Part shown: positions 52,585 to 60,691 of the stretch, in pieces | Numbering within the stretch: the first letter of the stretch is position 1 | Layout: each line of letters begins with the position of its first letter | Source of the DNA: Desulfosporosinus orientis DSM 765 | GTDB lineage: Bacteria; Bacillota; Desulfitobacteriia; Desulfitobacteriales; Desulfitobacteriaceae | Length of the DNA: 64,000 bases | Direction: 5' to 3' | NCBI RefSeq assembly: GCF_000235605.1 | Contig: NC_016584.1 | Location: 2,778,001-2,842,000 of the forward strand | The notes under the pieces: model-generated | What the model was told of the DNA's origin: nothing | The model's input: the letters and a program-made list of their open reading frames with translations, nothing else | Databases searched by the model: none | Program-made: the position numbers and the translations under genes

Positions 52585-53325
52585 ATGCAACCACAAAATA
52601 TATTTGATAATGAATTTTTTTTTCAGGGATATAAAAAGCTTCGCGAAAATCCTAATAGCGCAAACATATTGGAAGAAAAACCAGCAATTTTTAGCCTGCT
52701 ACCAGAATTGACTGGAAAAAAAGTACTAGATTTAGGTTGTGGTTATGGAGAAAACTGCAATCTATTTTCTATAATGGGTGCTAATAAGGTAGTCGGTATA
52801 GATGTTTCTTCAAAAATGCTTGCTATCGCCAATGATGAAAACAGTGGAGATAATATTTTTTATGAAAATATGTGTATGGAGAATATTTTCAGCATTAATG
52901 AGAAGTTTGATGTAGTAGTTAGCTCTTTGGCAATACATTATGTTCAGGATTTTAATAACTTGGTAAGTAATGTGAACTCATTGTTGAATGATAATGGAAT
53001 TTTTGTCTTTTCTCAAGAACATCCGCTGACAACCGCACCGAAAAATGGTGCAAGTTGGTTTAAAAATGCTGATGGAAGGATTACTCACTATAAGTTAACT
53101 GATTATGCGATAAGTGGAAAACGGACTGTATCGTGGATAGTGGATGGGATCACGAAATACCATAGGACTTTTTCCGGCATTATCAACTCATTGATCGATG
53201 CCGGTTTTACTATTGAAAAAATGCTAGAACCCGTTCCTACAAAGGAAATTCTTGAAAGAGATACTTCCTCTGCAAAAAACCTACATAAACCTAATTTTTT
53301 AGTGATTAGAGCACGAAAGAAATAA
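52585..53325 (+). CDS. Class I SAM-dependent methyltransferase
   Basis: The 246-residue soluble enzyme has motif I KVLDLGCGYGENC, motif II acidic residue in VVGIDVSSKMLAIA, then FDVVVSSLAIHYVQDF and GIFVFSQEHP. The small-molecule methyltransferase group (UbiE/TehB-like) fits. GGAGGG precedes ATG 52585. Substrate unknown. It lies directly after the 27-bp repeat and is followed by AACAAAGAACGTTTTACGAC, a further boundary-like word. Confidence 0.9.
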   Translation: MQPQNIFDNEFFFQGYKKLRENPNSANILEEKPAIFSLLPELTGKKVLDLGCGYGENCNLFSIMGANKVVGIDVSSKMLAIANDENSGDNIFYENMCMENIFSINEKFDVVVSSLAIHYVQDFNNLVSNVNSLLNDNGIFVFSQEHPLTTAPKNGASWFKNADGRITHYKLTDYAISGKRTVSWIVDGITKYHRTFSGIINSLIDAGFTIEKMLEPVPTKEILERDTSSAKNLHKPNFLVIRARKK

Positions 53326-53381
53326 CAAAGAACGTTTTACGACACCACTAGGCGATTTTTATCATAAGGAGAGTGCATTTA

Positions 53382-54080
53382 GTGAAAAAAATAGGGATGA
53401 TTGGTGGATTCGGCCCAGAGGCAACACTTGATTATTACCGTCTAATGGTTAACCAATACCGGCAGCTGCAAGGAGAAGAAAGCCTACCCGAGATAATCAT
53501 TTATAGTATGAATATGTATACTCTTTTTGACATGGTTGGTAGGCAACAATGGGGCACTCTAACAAATTGGTTATTGGACGGGATACATACACTTTATAGA
53601 GCGGGGGCTGATTTTGGAATTCTCTCTGCTAACACGCCACACATCGTTTTTGACCGACTCAAGGAACTATCACCAATACCACTTATCAGCATTGTTGAAG
53701 AGACATGTAAGAAAGCAGAAGAACTACGCTTGCAAAAGGTCGGATTAATCGGAACAGGCTTTACAATGGAATCCAATTTCTTTCAAAAGGTATTTGCAAA
53801 GAATAACATCTCAATAGTTGTTCCTAGTGAACAAGAACAGCAATATATTCAACACAAATTACTAACAGAGATTGAATTAGGCCAATTTCAAGAAAGAACA
53901 CGTACCGGCTTACTTACCATTATTAAACGCATGATTGATGAGGATATGATTCAGGGGTTGATTCTAGGATGTACTGAATTACCTTTGATTCTTACACATG
54001 ACGAGTTTGGCATTCCGTTTCTTAATACGACCAAAATACACGTGGACAGTGTAATTAGTTATTGTTTAATGGATGACTAG
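53382..54080 (+). CDS. Aspartate/glutamate racemase-family protein
   Basis: Start is GTG 53382, nine bases after AAGGAGAG; the GTG at 53373 is inside that site. The ~232-residue protein has the racemase start KKIGMIGGFGPEATLDYY. The first catalytic position, usually Cys in CNTxH, is Ala in SANTPHIVFD. The second cysteine is present in LGCTELPLIL. A one-cysteine enzyme might racemise acidic amino acids in one direction poorly, or catalyse a related isomerase or lyase reaction. Confidence 0.87.
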   Translation: MKKIGMIGGFGPEATLDYYRLMVNQYRQLQGEESLPEIIIYSMNMYTLFDMVGRQQWGTLTNWLLDGIHTLYRAGADFGILSANTPHIVFDRLKELSPIPLISIVEETCKKAEELRLQKVGLIGTGFTMESNFFQKVFAKNNISIVVPSEQEQQYIQHKLLTEIELGQFQERTRTGLLTIIKRMIDEDMIQGLILGCTELPLILTHDEFGIPFLNTTKIHVDSVISYCLMDD

Positions 54081-54176
54081 AGATGAGGGTATTATTCCTT
54101 TACCGTGGCATGTATATCTAAAGTAATAAAATATATAATAGATTTAACGCTTTATGATATAGAAGGAGACTTTGTT

Positions 54177-54599
54177 ATGGAGCAACCGTCTAGGGTACAC
54201 AGGTTTGGGTCGCTTTTAGTTGATTTTATAACTATATTCATAATCATATTACTACTTGCGAATTCACCATCTTATCCAGTCAAACTCATTGCTATTTTCA
54301 TCCCACTGGTTTATTTTCCCATTCTCCACGCTATTTTGAGCCGTAGCATTGGTGATATGGTTTTCGAGTTAAAGGTCGTTGACCAACAAGGTAATAATAT
54401 AGGGTTCAGGTTAGCTCTAAACAGATTTTTTAGTGCATTTAAGTATTCTATTTTCTCTTTAATATTAAGTAACCTGTTTGTTATGTTTTATTTCTTTTTC
54501 TCAGGTAACTTAAAAGAGATTTCATTTGACTATGAAGAGGAGAGCCAAACCTATTTAGTGAAATCAAGGTCTCTTGCAAACATAAATTCACTTCGCTAA
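54177..54599 (+). CDS. RDD-family membrane protein
   Basis: Start is ATG 54177 behind AAGGAG, giving ~140 residues. RDD proteins are small multi-pass membrane proteins of mostly unknown role, some linked to ion or compatible-solute transport. Visible: HRFGSLLVDFITIFIIILLL, ILHAILSRSIGDMVFELKVVDQQG, and a third membrane segment (IFSLILSNLFVMFYFFF). The stop codon lies inside copy 2 of the 27-bp direct repeat. Confidence 0.78.
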   Translation: MEQPSRVHRFGSLLVDFITIFIIILLLANSPSYPVKLIAIFIPLVYFPILHAILSRSIGDMVFELKVVDQQGNNIGFRLALNRFFSAFKYSIFSLILSNLFVMFYFFFSGNLKEISFDYEEESQTYLVKSRSLANINSLR

Positions 54600-54623
54600 A
54601 GACCCTAATTAACGAACGTCCTA
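54596..54623 (+). repeat. 27-bp direct repeat, copy 2 (cassette boundary)
   Basis: Matches 52495-52521 apart from one extra T. It overlaps the last codons of the RDD gene. Confidence 0.7.
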
Positions 54624-54851
54624 AACATTTGAGTCTCTTATCCAGACTTCCATTATTCCTGGGGCATATTAGACCCGTGCATGGAACATCAACGTATCGC
54701 TCTTATGAAAGTATCTTCGGGTTACTAATGAGGCCCACATAATGGCAAAAAAGGGAAGAAGCAAGGTGTCACTCCTTAATGGAATTATTTTTTTACCGGC
54801 CAAGAACGACGAATAGTTCAACGAGAGGTTGACATCGTTAACACAATGGTG
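54624..54851. other. Spacer without a gene
   Basis: I see no coding text or strong hairpin in these 228 bp. It may be the remains of lost cassettes. Confidence 0.3.
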
Positions 54852-54894
54852 GGAGTAGTAACCAGACTTCGGGAATACTCGAACCGTTATCTGA
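54852..54894. repeat. attC-like right half-site
   Basis: GTAGTAACCAGACTTCGGGAA..GAACCGTTATCTG resembles the right half of site 1 (48290-48327). No matching left arm is present, so this is a truncated site. Confidence 0.45.
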
Positions 54895-54955
54895 AAACCA
54901 CTTGGTATATTATTTGAAAGAAAACATTAAAATCTTAAACTCAGTGGTATAACTG

Positions 54956-55666
54956 CAATCAAGCCGGCGAGAAATCCAACAAAATATTGCTGGTTTTATT
55001 GTTGGGGAGGAGAAGGTACTTGTCATTGATACAGGAGCCAATAGGTTTGCTGCTCAGACAATTTACGGTTATGCATCTTCGGTAGGTAGAGGAAGACGTA
55101 TTTTGGCCATAAATACAGAGCAACATCTTGACCACATCGGAGGGAATGGACTTTTTAGGGAGAATCAGCTTGATATTTACGGCCATTACAAAATCAACCG
55201 AACTACTGCCGATTTAGCCTCGATGACCAGGGAATATAACGAATGTATTCCGAACCTAATTAGACGTAATCGTAATGAAGCGGAATTTTTATTCACGGAT
55301 GCAGAAATCTATAACCCGAATATTCTACTGAAATCAGATACCGTAATTCAATTGGGCAGGATTGAAGCACACGTGATTTTTACGCCGGGACATACACATA
55401 CAAATCTTTCAGTTTATGTTCCTTCAGAAGAGATTTTGTATTGTGGTGACTGTATACTAAAATCATATTTGCCCAACTTGGAGTCGGGTAATATAGTTGA
55501 TTGGGAGATTTGGCTTGAATCATTATTGAAATTGCAGAATCTTAATCTAAGTACAGTGGTTCCAGGACACGGTGAAATTCTTCAAGGAAGTGAAATCACC
55601 AAGGCGTTTGATTGGACTCGTGGAATTATTGAAGAGGCGGTTTCTTCTGGTGTAGCACCAACTTAA
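54956..55666 (+). pseudogene. MBL-fold metallo-hydrolase, 5' truncated
   Basis: In-frame coding text starts right after a TAA and reaches QQNIAGFIVGEEKVLVIDTGANRF, the usual second strand of metallo-beta-lactamase-fold hydrolases, but without a start codon or ribosome binding site. The first available start (TTG 55103) would remove the first two strands. The metal motif is TEQHLDH (canonical THxHxDH has His at the first position; here Glu). Later metal ligands are FTPGHTHTN, CGDC and VPGHG. It was probably cut when its upstream boundary formed; activity is doubtful unless an unusual start is used. Confidence 0.7.
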
Positions 55667-55797
55667 TCAACTGAGAAAACCTCGAAACGGCGCATATTTT
55701 GTTCCTGCGATTACTACTGTTGCATTCTCCTGTGAACTTGCGCTTAAAAATAATTATAAATTTATTTACTTCGCATAAAGAATTTAGATTTCGTCGT

Positions 55798-55863
55798 GTT
55801 TCCCGCAACTTTACATAGATGACATGTGGTTGGGACACTTCGGGAACGGCCAGGACGTTAGAT
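55798..55863. repeat. attC-like palindromic site 9-type (before PhzF)
   Basis: GTTTCCCG (55798-55805) pairs with CGGGAAC (55841-55847) with one extra T. The loop has AACTTTACATAGATGAC. The right end GGACGTTAGATGCC contains an exact GTTRRRY core (GTTAGAT, 55857-55863), like well-known class 1 cassette ends. Confidence 0.65.
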
Positions 55864-55901
55864 GCCATGCCTAAGATATGGAAAAGGGAAGTGGAGATTA
55901 A

Positions 55902-56804
55902 GTGAGAACCCTAAAGATATATCAGGTCGATTCGTTTACTACAGAAAAATTTAAGGGTAATCCTGCTGGTGTTGTCTTGAACGCAGATGGTCTAACCGAT
56001 CAAGAAATGTTATGCATTGCTCGGGAAATGAACAATTCAGAGACAGCATTTATATTTAAGCCAGATGGGGCTGATCATGAAATTCGGATAAGATATTTTA
56101 CGCCAATAACTGAAGTCCCGGTGTGCGGACATGCAACTGTTGCTGCTCATTATGTGCGGGCAGTAGAACAAAAACTGAACTCTTCCACCGTTATACATAA
56201 GATTGGAATTGGAACTTTACCGGTTGAAATAATTAGAGAGGATAATGATTATTCCATAATGATGACCCAAGGTAAAATTGAATTTTATCCACCATTTGCC
56301 AGGCAAGAACGTGACAATATTGTTGATGCCCTAGGTTTAAATGTGGAAGAATTGGATCCACAATGTCCGATTCAAATTGTATCTACAGGACATTCCAAAG
56401 TTATGATTGGAATTAAAACTAGACGCAGGTTGAATGCATTGTCTCCGGATTTCCTAGCTTTAACCCAAATTAGCAAAATGATTAACTGCAACGGATATTT
56501 CGTTTTTACAATGGATTCAGAACAAAAGGATATTTTAACTCATGGAAGAATGTTTGCGCCTGCCATAGGTATTAATGAAGATCCGGTAACTGGAAACGCA
56601 AACGGTCCCCTTGGGGCATATCTGATTAATCACGGTTTGGTTAAACATAATAAGTCAAGCTTTTCCTTTACGGGTGAACAAGGATTCGCAATTGGACGAA
56701 GCGGTTTAATAAACGTGACGGTTCATTTAAATAGTGGAAAACCTGAGCAAGTCAAAATTGGAGGAAGAGCGGTTATTGTATTTAAGACCGAGATCCAGAT
56801 TTGA
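55902..56804 (+). CDS. PhzF-family epimerase/isomerase
   Basis: The 300-residue protein of the diaminopimelate-epimerase-like fold starts at GTG 55902 behind AAGTGGAG. Family marks are YQVDSFTTEKFKGNPAGVVL, the catalytic Glu in MNNSETAFIF, ITEVPVCGHATVAAHYV, and EDPVTGNANGPLGAYL. PhzF relatives isomerise small hydroxy or amino acid compounds; the substrate here is unknown. The gene sits between an exact GTTAGAT core (55857) and two GTCTAAC cores (56820, 56835), so it looks like a complete ~970-bp cassette. Confidence 0.92.
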   Translation: MRTLKIYQVDSFTTEKFKGNPAGVVLNADGLTDQEMLCIAREMNNSETAFIFKPDGADHEIRIRYFTPITEVPVCGHATVAAHYVRAVEQKLNSSTVIHKIGIGTLPVEIIREDNDYSIMMTQGKIEFYPPFARQERDNIVDALGLNVEELDPQCPIQIVSTGHSKVMIGIKTRRRLNALSPDFLALTQISKMINCNGYFVFTMDSEQKDILTHGRMFAPAIGINEDPVTGNANGPLGAYLINHGLVKHNKSSFSFTGEQGFAIGRSGLINVTVHLNSGKPEQVKIGGRAVIVFKTEIQI

Positions 56805-56819
56805 GATGCTTTTTAAGCC

Positions 56820-56868
56820 GTCTAACGGCATAGCGTCTAACAGCTAATTTGCGTAACTTTGCTTAGAT
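56820..56868. repeat. attC-like left half-sites after PhzF
   Basis: Two exact RYYYAAC words, GTCTAAC at 56820-56826 and 56835-56841, are followed by GCGTAACTTTGCTTAGATCAATG, matching the left loop of other sites. The right half is degenerate. Doubling may record a cassette loss. Confidence 0.55.
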
Positions 56869-57116
56869 CAATGTAGAAAGAAGCGTGATCAAAAGAAATA
56901 TATGGCATTATTTTCAAACTGGGGTAGTTCAGGTATAATTATTGGTAAGGGGTTGAGTCTTCTCGTACTAGCCTGATGTGAAATTCATAAAAATGAGCTT
57001 ATGGCTAATTGCTTGCAGGGGTCACCATATCATTGTGGGAGATAATACGAAAATATTAGAGGATTATGTTTTGATAAGCTTGGGAGATGGATAAATTTAA
57101 TAGGTTGGAGGAAATT

Positions 57117-57557
57117 ATGGACGAAATAGGATTTCAGAAATTAATATATGATCAAATTCCAATAACTGAAAAAATGGGGTTAGAGGTCATAGAATTTAAG
57201 CCTTTAAGTGTTAAGATACTCGCTAGGCTTAAACCAAACCTAAATCATAAATGTACTGCGTTTGGTGGCAGTATTAATAGTTTAATGACAGTATGTGGAT
57301 GGGCAGCTGTATTTATTAATATAAAAGAAATTGATCCAAATTCACATATTGTTATCCAAAGAAGTAATATAGAATACTTTTTACCTATAGATAAAGATTT
57401 TACAGCCGAATGCACAATCGAAGAACAAGCAGGCATAGAAAAGTTTTTATTTACCTACAAGAAGTACAGTCGTGCTCGGTTAAAGTTAAATGTTTTTTGT
57501 AGAGATAATGATAAGATATTATCAAAATTCGAAGGTCAATACGTAGTGTTTAGATAA
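57117..57557 (+). CDS. YiiD C-terminal-type thioesterase
   Basis: Start is ATG 57117 behind TTGGAGG; ATG 57087 is too close to GGGAG. The ~146-residue single hot-dog-fold protein reads ITEKMGLEVIEFKPLSVKILARLKPNLNHKCTAFGGSINSLM, then HIVIQRSNIEYFLPIDKDFTAEC. The YiiD_C/fabZ-like thioesterase group is the best match. A collapsed copy of this gene with two internal deletions lies at 62886-63009, evidence of duplication within the array. Confidence 0.83.
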   Translation: MDEIGFQKLIYDQIPITEKMGLEVIEFKPLSVKILARLKPNLNHKCTAFGGSINSLMTVCGWAAVFINIKEIDPNSHIVIQRSNIEYFLPIDKDFTAECTIEEQAGIEKFLFTYKKYSRARLKLNVFCRDNDKILSKFEGQYVVFR

Positions 57558-57617
57558 CTCGTTATTACTGGTTAGTTTTATCGTAAAAATTTTTGTGTTA
57601 TATGAGTTAAGTGTCTG

Positions 57618-57640
57618 GAGACCGACGTCCTGTCGGTCTC
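57618..57640. repeat. Hairpin between thioesterase and nitroreductase
   Basis: GAGACCGAC (57618-57626) pairs perfectly with GTCGGTCTC (57632-57640). There is no T-run behind, so a terminator is doubtful. GTGTGCGACCTTACATAAC follows, a boundary-like word. Confidence 0.5.
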
Positions 57641-57794
57641 TAGCTCTAGGGGTGTGCGACCTTACATAACAAGCAATTCCCGCTAGCTATATCGTACATA
57701 ACCATACTTTCTACATTGCGAGTGTCGACCTATTTTGCTTCTATGGAGTAAATACTATTTATATTTGTCCAAATAGTGAAAGGGGAATTAAGAT

Positions 57795-58532
57795 ATGAAC
57801 GAAGTTATACAAAGCTTGCACGAGAGAAAATCTGTAAGGGTATTTAAAGATATAAAAATCTCAGACTCTGATAAGGAAGCTATTCTACTGGCAGCAATGG
57901 CGGCACCAACTGCAGGGAACCAACAGCTATATACAATTTTAGATATTACCGAACAAAGTCTAAAAGATAAACTGGCAGTATCCTGTGACAATCAACCTTT
58001 TATAGCAAAGGCTCCTATGGTATTAATTTTTTGTGCCGATTTTCAGAAGTGGTATGATGCTTTTCTAGAAGGTGGGTGCAGCCCAAGAGTGCCGGGTGTT
58101 GGAGACTTAATGCTGGCAGTTCAAGACAGCGTTATTGCTGCACAAAATGCTGTAACTGCAGCCCAAAGTTTAGGAATTGGTTCTTGTTACATCGGTGATA
58201 TTATGGAGCTTTGTGAAGAGCACAGGGAGATGCTCGAATTGCCCGAATATGTTTTCCCGGCAACCATGCTGGTGTTTGGATACCCAACAGAACAACAACA
58301 AAATCGACCAAAGCCGGAACGGTGTGATTTGAAGCACATAGTTCATACAAATCACTATAACCGGATGTCAGGAGATGAACTGCGTATTATGTTGCAAAAG
58401 AAATTGGGCGAACAGAGTTACGAGGACTGGGCTGCTGCCTTTTGCAATCGCAAGTATAACTCCGGCTTTTCACGAGAAATGACCAGATCAGTAGGAGAAT
58501 ACCTGAAGTCATTTGGTTACGAAAGAAAGTAA
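57795..58532 (+). CDS. Nitroreductase-family flavoprotein
   Basis: The 245-residue FMN-dependent NAD(P)H oxidoreductase of the NfsA/FRP type reads HERKSVRVFKDIKISDSDKEAIL (FMN phosphate arginines), AAPTAGNQQLYTI, then QDSVIAAQNAVTAAQSLGIGSCYIGDI and a long C-terminal part typical of the FRP subgroup. It reduces nitro compounds, quinones or flavins. AAAGGGG precedes ATG 57795. Confidence 0.92.
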   Translation: MNEVIQSLHERKSVRVFKDIKISDSDKEAILLAAMAAPTAGNQQLYTILDITEQSLKDKLAVSCDNQPFIAKAPMVLIFCADFQKWYDAFLEGGCSPRVPGVGDLMLAVQDSVIAAQNAVTAAQSLGIGSCYIGDIMELCEEHREMLELPEYVFPATMLVFGYPTEQQQNRPKPERCDLKHIVHTNHYNRMSGDELRIMLQKKLGEQSYEDWAAAFCNRKYNSGFSREMTRSVGEYLKSFGYERK

Positions 58533-58610
58533 GAAATTCATTTTTCCTCTGATTCGAATTTTTTATTTACTTAATTAATAAGGCATAGATGGAGAGTAGG
58601 AGAATTTCAT

Positions 58611-59024
58611 ATGATCCGGAAATTTGAAGGATATACAATCAACTCTGATAAAACTATGATTTCTGTGGACCGGGTTAAGGAGTTCCTAACAGATAGTTAT
58701 TGGGCGAAAGATAGAGCTAAAGAAATCATTGAAAAGACCATTATGAATTCATTGTGTTATGGAGTGTATAACGAAGATGAATTGATCGGTTTTGCGCGGG
58801 TTGTATCCGACTTTGCTACGATGTTTTGGATTTGTGATGTTTACATTGATAGGATTCATAGGGGAAAGGGGCTTGGGAAGAAACTAATTGAATGTATCCT
58901 TGAGACCCCTGAGCTTAAAAACATCAGAGGTTTTTTGGTGACAAGCGATGCCCATGGATTGTACGAGCAATTTGGTTTTGAAAGAGTTGAATCAAAAGTT
59001 ATGACACGATCGTCAGTTGGATAG
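58611..59024 (+). CDS. GNAT-family N-acetyltransferase
   Basis: The 137-residue single GNAT domain has YGVYNEDELIGFARVVSD, then the acetyl-CoA loop RIHRGKGLGKKLIECI (Q/RxxGxG/A), and LYEQFGFERVES. It resembles the YjdJ/small GNAT group. GGAGAG upstream supports ATG 58611. Three GNAT genes lie in a row here (58611, 59049, 59649), with another at 63097 and a fragment at 62109. Substrate unknown. Confidence 0.9.
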   Translation: MIRKFEGYTINSDKTMISVDRVKEFLTDSYWAKDRAKEIIEKTIMNSLCYGVYNEDELIGFARVVSDFATMFWICDVYIDRIHRGKGLGKKLIECILETPELKNIRGFLVTSDAHGLYEQFGFERVESKVMTRSSVG

Positions 59025-59048
59025 GTATTTCAAAGGGAGAGAAGATAT

Positions 59049-59531
59049 GTGGTTGAGATATGTTATTTAGAGGGCGGCCAGGAGTTATTGGAAAAGGTTG
59101 CTCCTTTATGGAAGAGTTTAAATGAGCATCATCAGAATGCCTCCAAACATTTTTCCCGATACTATAACCAAATTACATTTGCTAAGAGAAAAGAAGAGTG
59201 GCTGAAAAATATAGAATCAGGAAAGATGCGAATCGATTTGGTACATTCTAAAGGCTCTTATGAATATATTGGCTACTGTGTAAGCATCTGTAACCAAAAC
59301 ATTGGGGAGGTAGAATCTATATTTGTGGGCGATGCTTATCGGAACATGGGAATCGGACGTTGTTTAATGCAAAGAGCGCTGGACTGGATGGATCAGCAAT
59401 CAGTAAAAACCAAAAGGATTAGTGTCGCAGTTGGAAATGAACAGGTTCTCAAGTTTTACCAGGGTTTTGGGTTTTTTCCAAGGTCAGTCATGCTGGAACA
59501 AGTGTCTGAAAAACTCTCGAACTTAGAGTAA
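59049..59531 (+). CDS. GNAT-family N-acetyltransferase
   Basis: The 160-residue protein starts at GTG 59049 behind GGGAG. GNAT text: EYIGYCVSICNQNIGEVESIFV, the acetyl-CoA loop RNMGIGRCLMQRALDWM, and NEQVLKFYQGFGFFPRSVML. It lies 24 bp after the previous GNAT gene, so both probably share one transcript. The related resistance-type or metabolite acetyltransferases cannot be told apart by sequence. Confidence 0.9.
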   Translation: MVEICYLEGGQELLEKVAPLWKSLNEHHQNASKHFSRYYNQITFAKRKEEWLKNIESGKMRIDLVHSKGSYEYIGYCVSICNQNIGEVESIFVGDAYRNMGIGRCLMQRALDWMDQQSVKTKRISVAVGNEQVLKFYQGFGFFPRSVMLEQVSEKLSNLE

Positions 59532-59648
59532 CTTCGGAGCGCAACCCATTGTACAATAGGGCATTTACGAAACTTCCCAAATGTGCTCATGTTCTAAAAT
59601 AAAAAACTCGATATTTAGAGACATACTAAAAAAGGAGGGCCTCTTCTA

Positions 59649-60185
59649 GTGAAGACAATCCATCTTAAAAACGGACAGACTGTATTCCTAAGGGAGGCCA
59701 TTAAAGGTGATGCTCTCGAGCTGGTAACCTATTTACAAAAGGTTAGCGCTGAATCAGACTTCCTAACATTCGGACCCGGCGAGTTTTCAACATCTGTAAG
59801 CGAGGAGGAAGAGATCCTTGAAGAAAGTCATATCGCAAAAAATAGGTTCATGCTCCTAGCTTTAGTAGAGAACACGGTAATTGGATGTTTACATTTTACT
59901 GGTGGATCCAGAAAAAGGATTCAGCACACTGGCGAATTCGGCGTTTCTGCTCTAAGGGAATACTGGAATCAAGGAATCGGTACAGCGATGGTACAGGAAT
60001 TAATTCAGTGGGCCAAAGATTTAAATGTGATCCGCAAAATTAAACTGCGAGTTAGAAGTGATAACTCCAGAGCAATACGAGTATATGAGAAACTCGGATT
60101 TGTTCAAGAGGGGCTAATTACTCGGGAATTCCTAATACAGGGAGTGTTCTATGATTGTTTTTACATGGGTCTGTGCATTGATTAA
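59649..60185 (+). CDS. GNAT-family N-acetyltransferase (RimI/RimJ-like)
   Basis: The 178-residue protein starts at GTG 59649 behind AGGAGGG. It has the layout VFLREAIKGDALELVTYLQKV, IGCLHFTGGSRKRIQHTGEFGVSALREYWNQGIGTAM (acetyl-CoA loop), and NSRAIRVYEKLGFVQEG. The subgroup resembles protein or antibiotic acetyltransferases of Firmicutes. Target unknown. Confidence 0.9.
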   Translation: MKTIHLKNGQTVFLREAIKGDALELVTYLQKVSAESDFLTFGPGEFSTSVSEEEEILEESHIAKNRFMLLALVENTVIGCLHFTGGSRKRIQHTGEFGVSALREYWNQGIGTAMVQELIQWAKDLNVIRKIKLRVRSDNSRAIRVYEKLGFVQEGLITREFLIQGVFYDCFYMGLCID

Positions 60186-60325
60186 TTTCAACCCTGGGGC
60201 AGGTTTCTGGGGAGAGGGGTACATCGGAGAGACAATATTTAAATGAGCAGGACCAGAAACAAAGATTGTGGCTAATGGGAATGGTGTTGTACAAAGCAAT
60301 AAATTTGGATTTGAGGAAAATTACT

Positions 60326-60691
60326 ATGGACAAATACCCAAGAAAAGAATTGGAGGAAGCTCTGCAAATCGTTTCTTCAATCATCAGTAGATGTGAAAAA
60401 ACTCAGCCAAAATTTGTGGAGGGTACTTCACAGCACACACTCCTTAAGAACAGGATCAAAGCCATGTATATTTCAAAATCCTTAATAGAAGATGAAAATA
60501 TTGTGGACAAATATACTAAAGAAGAACTGATAGAAGCATTGCGCCCCGTATCTTCAATTATCAGCAAATGTGAAAAAGCACAGCAAAAATTTGCGGAGGA
60601 TACCTCTCATCACACCCGCTTCAAGAACATGATCAAAGCAATGTATCTTTCAAAATCATTAATAACAGATGAAATTAGTAAAAGAAGTTAA
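60326..60691 (+). CDS. Small protein of two tandem ~56-residue repeats
   Basis: Start is ATG 60326 behind GAGGA, giving ~121 residues. The first half (DKYPRKELEEALQIVSSIIS, RCEKTQPKFVEGTSQHTLLK, then IKAMYISKSLIEDE) repeats almost exactly in the second (DKYTKEELIEALRPVSSIIS, KCEKAQQKFAEDTSHHTRFK, IKAMYLSKSLITDE). Each unit looks helical, possibly forming a four-helix bundle. No family named. It overlaps the next gene by 23 bases. Confidence 0.72.
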   Translation: MDKYPRKELEEALQIVSSIISRCEKTQPKFVEGTSQHTLLKNRIKAMYISKSLIEDENIVDKYTKEELIEALRPVSSIISKCEKAQQKFAEDTSHHTRFKNMIKAMYLSKSLITDEISKRS

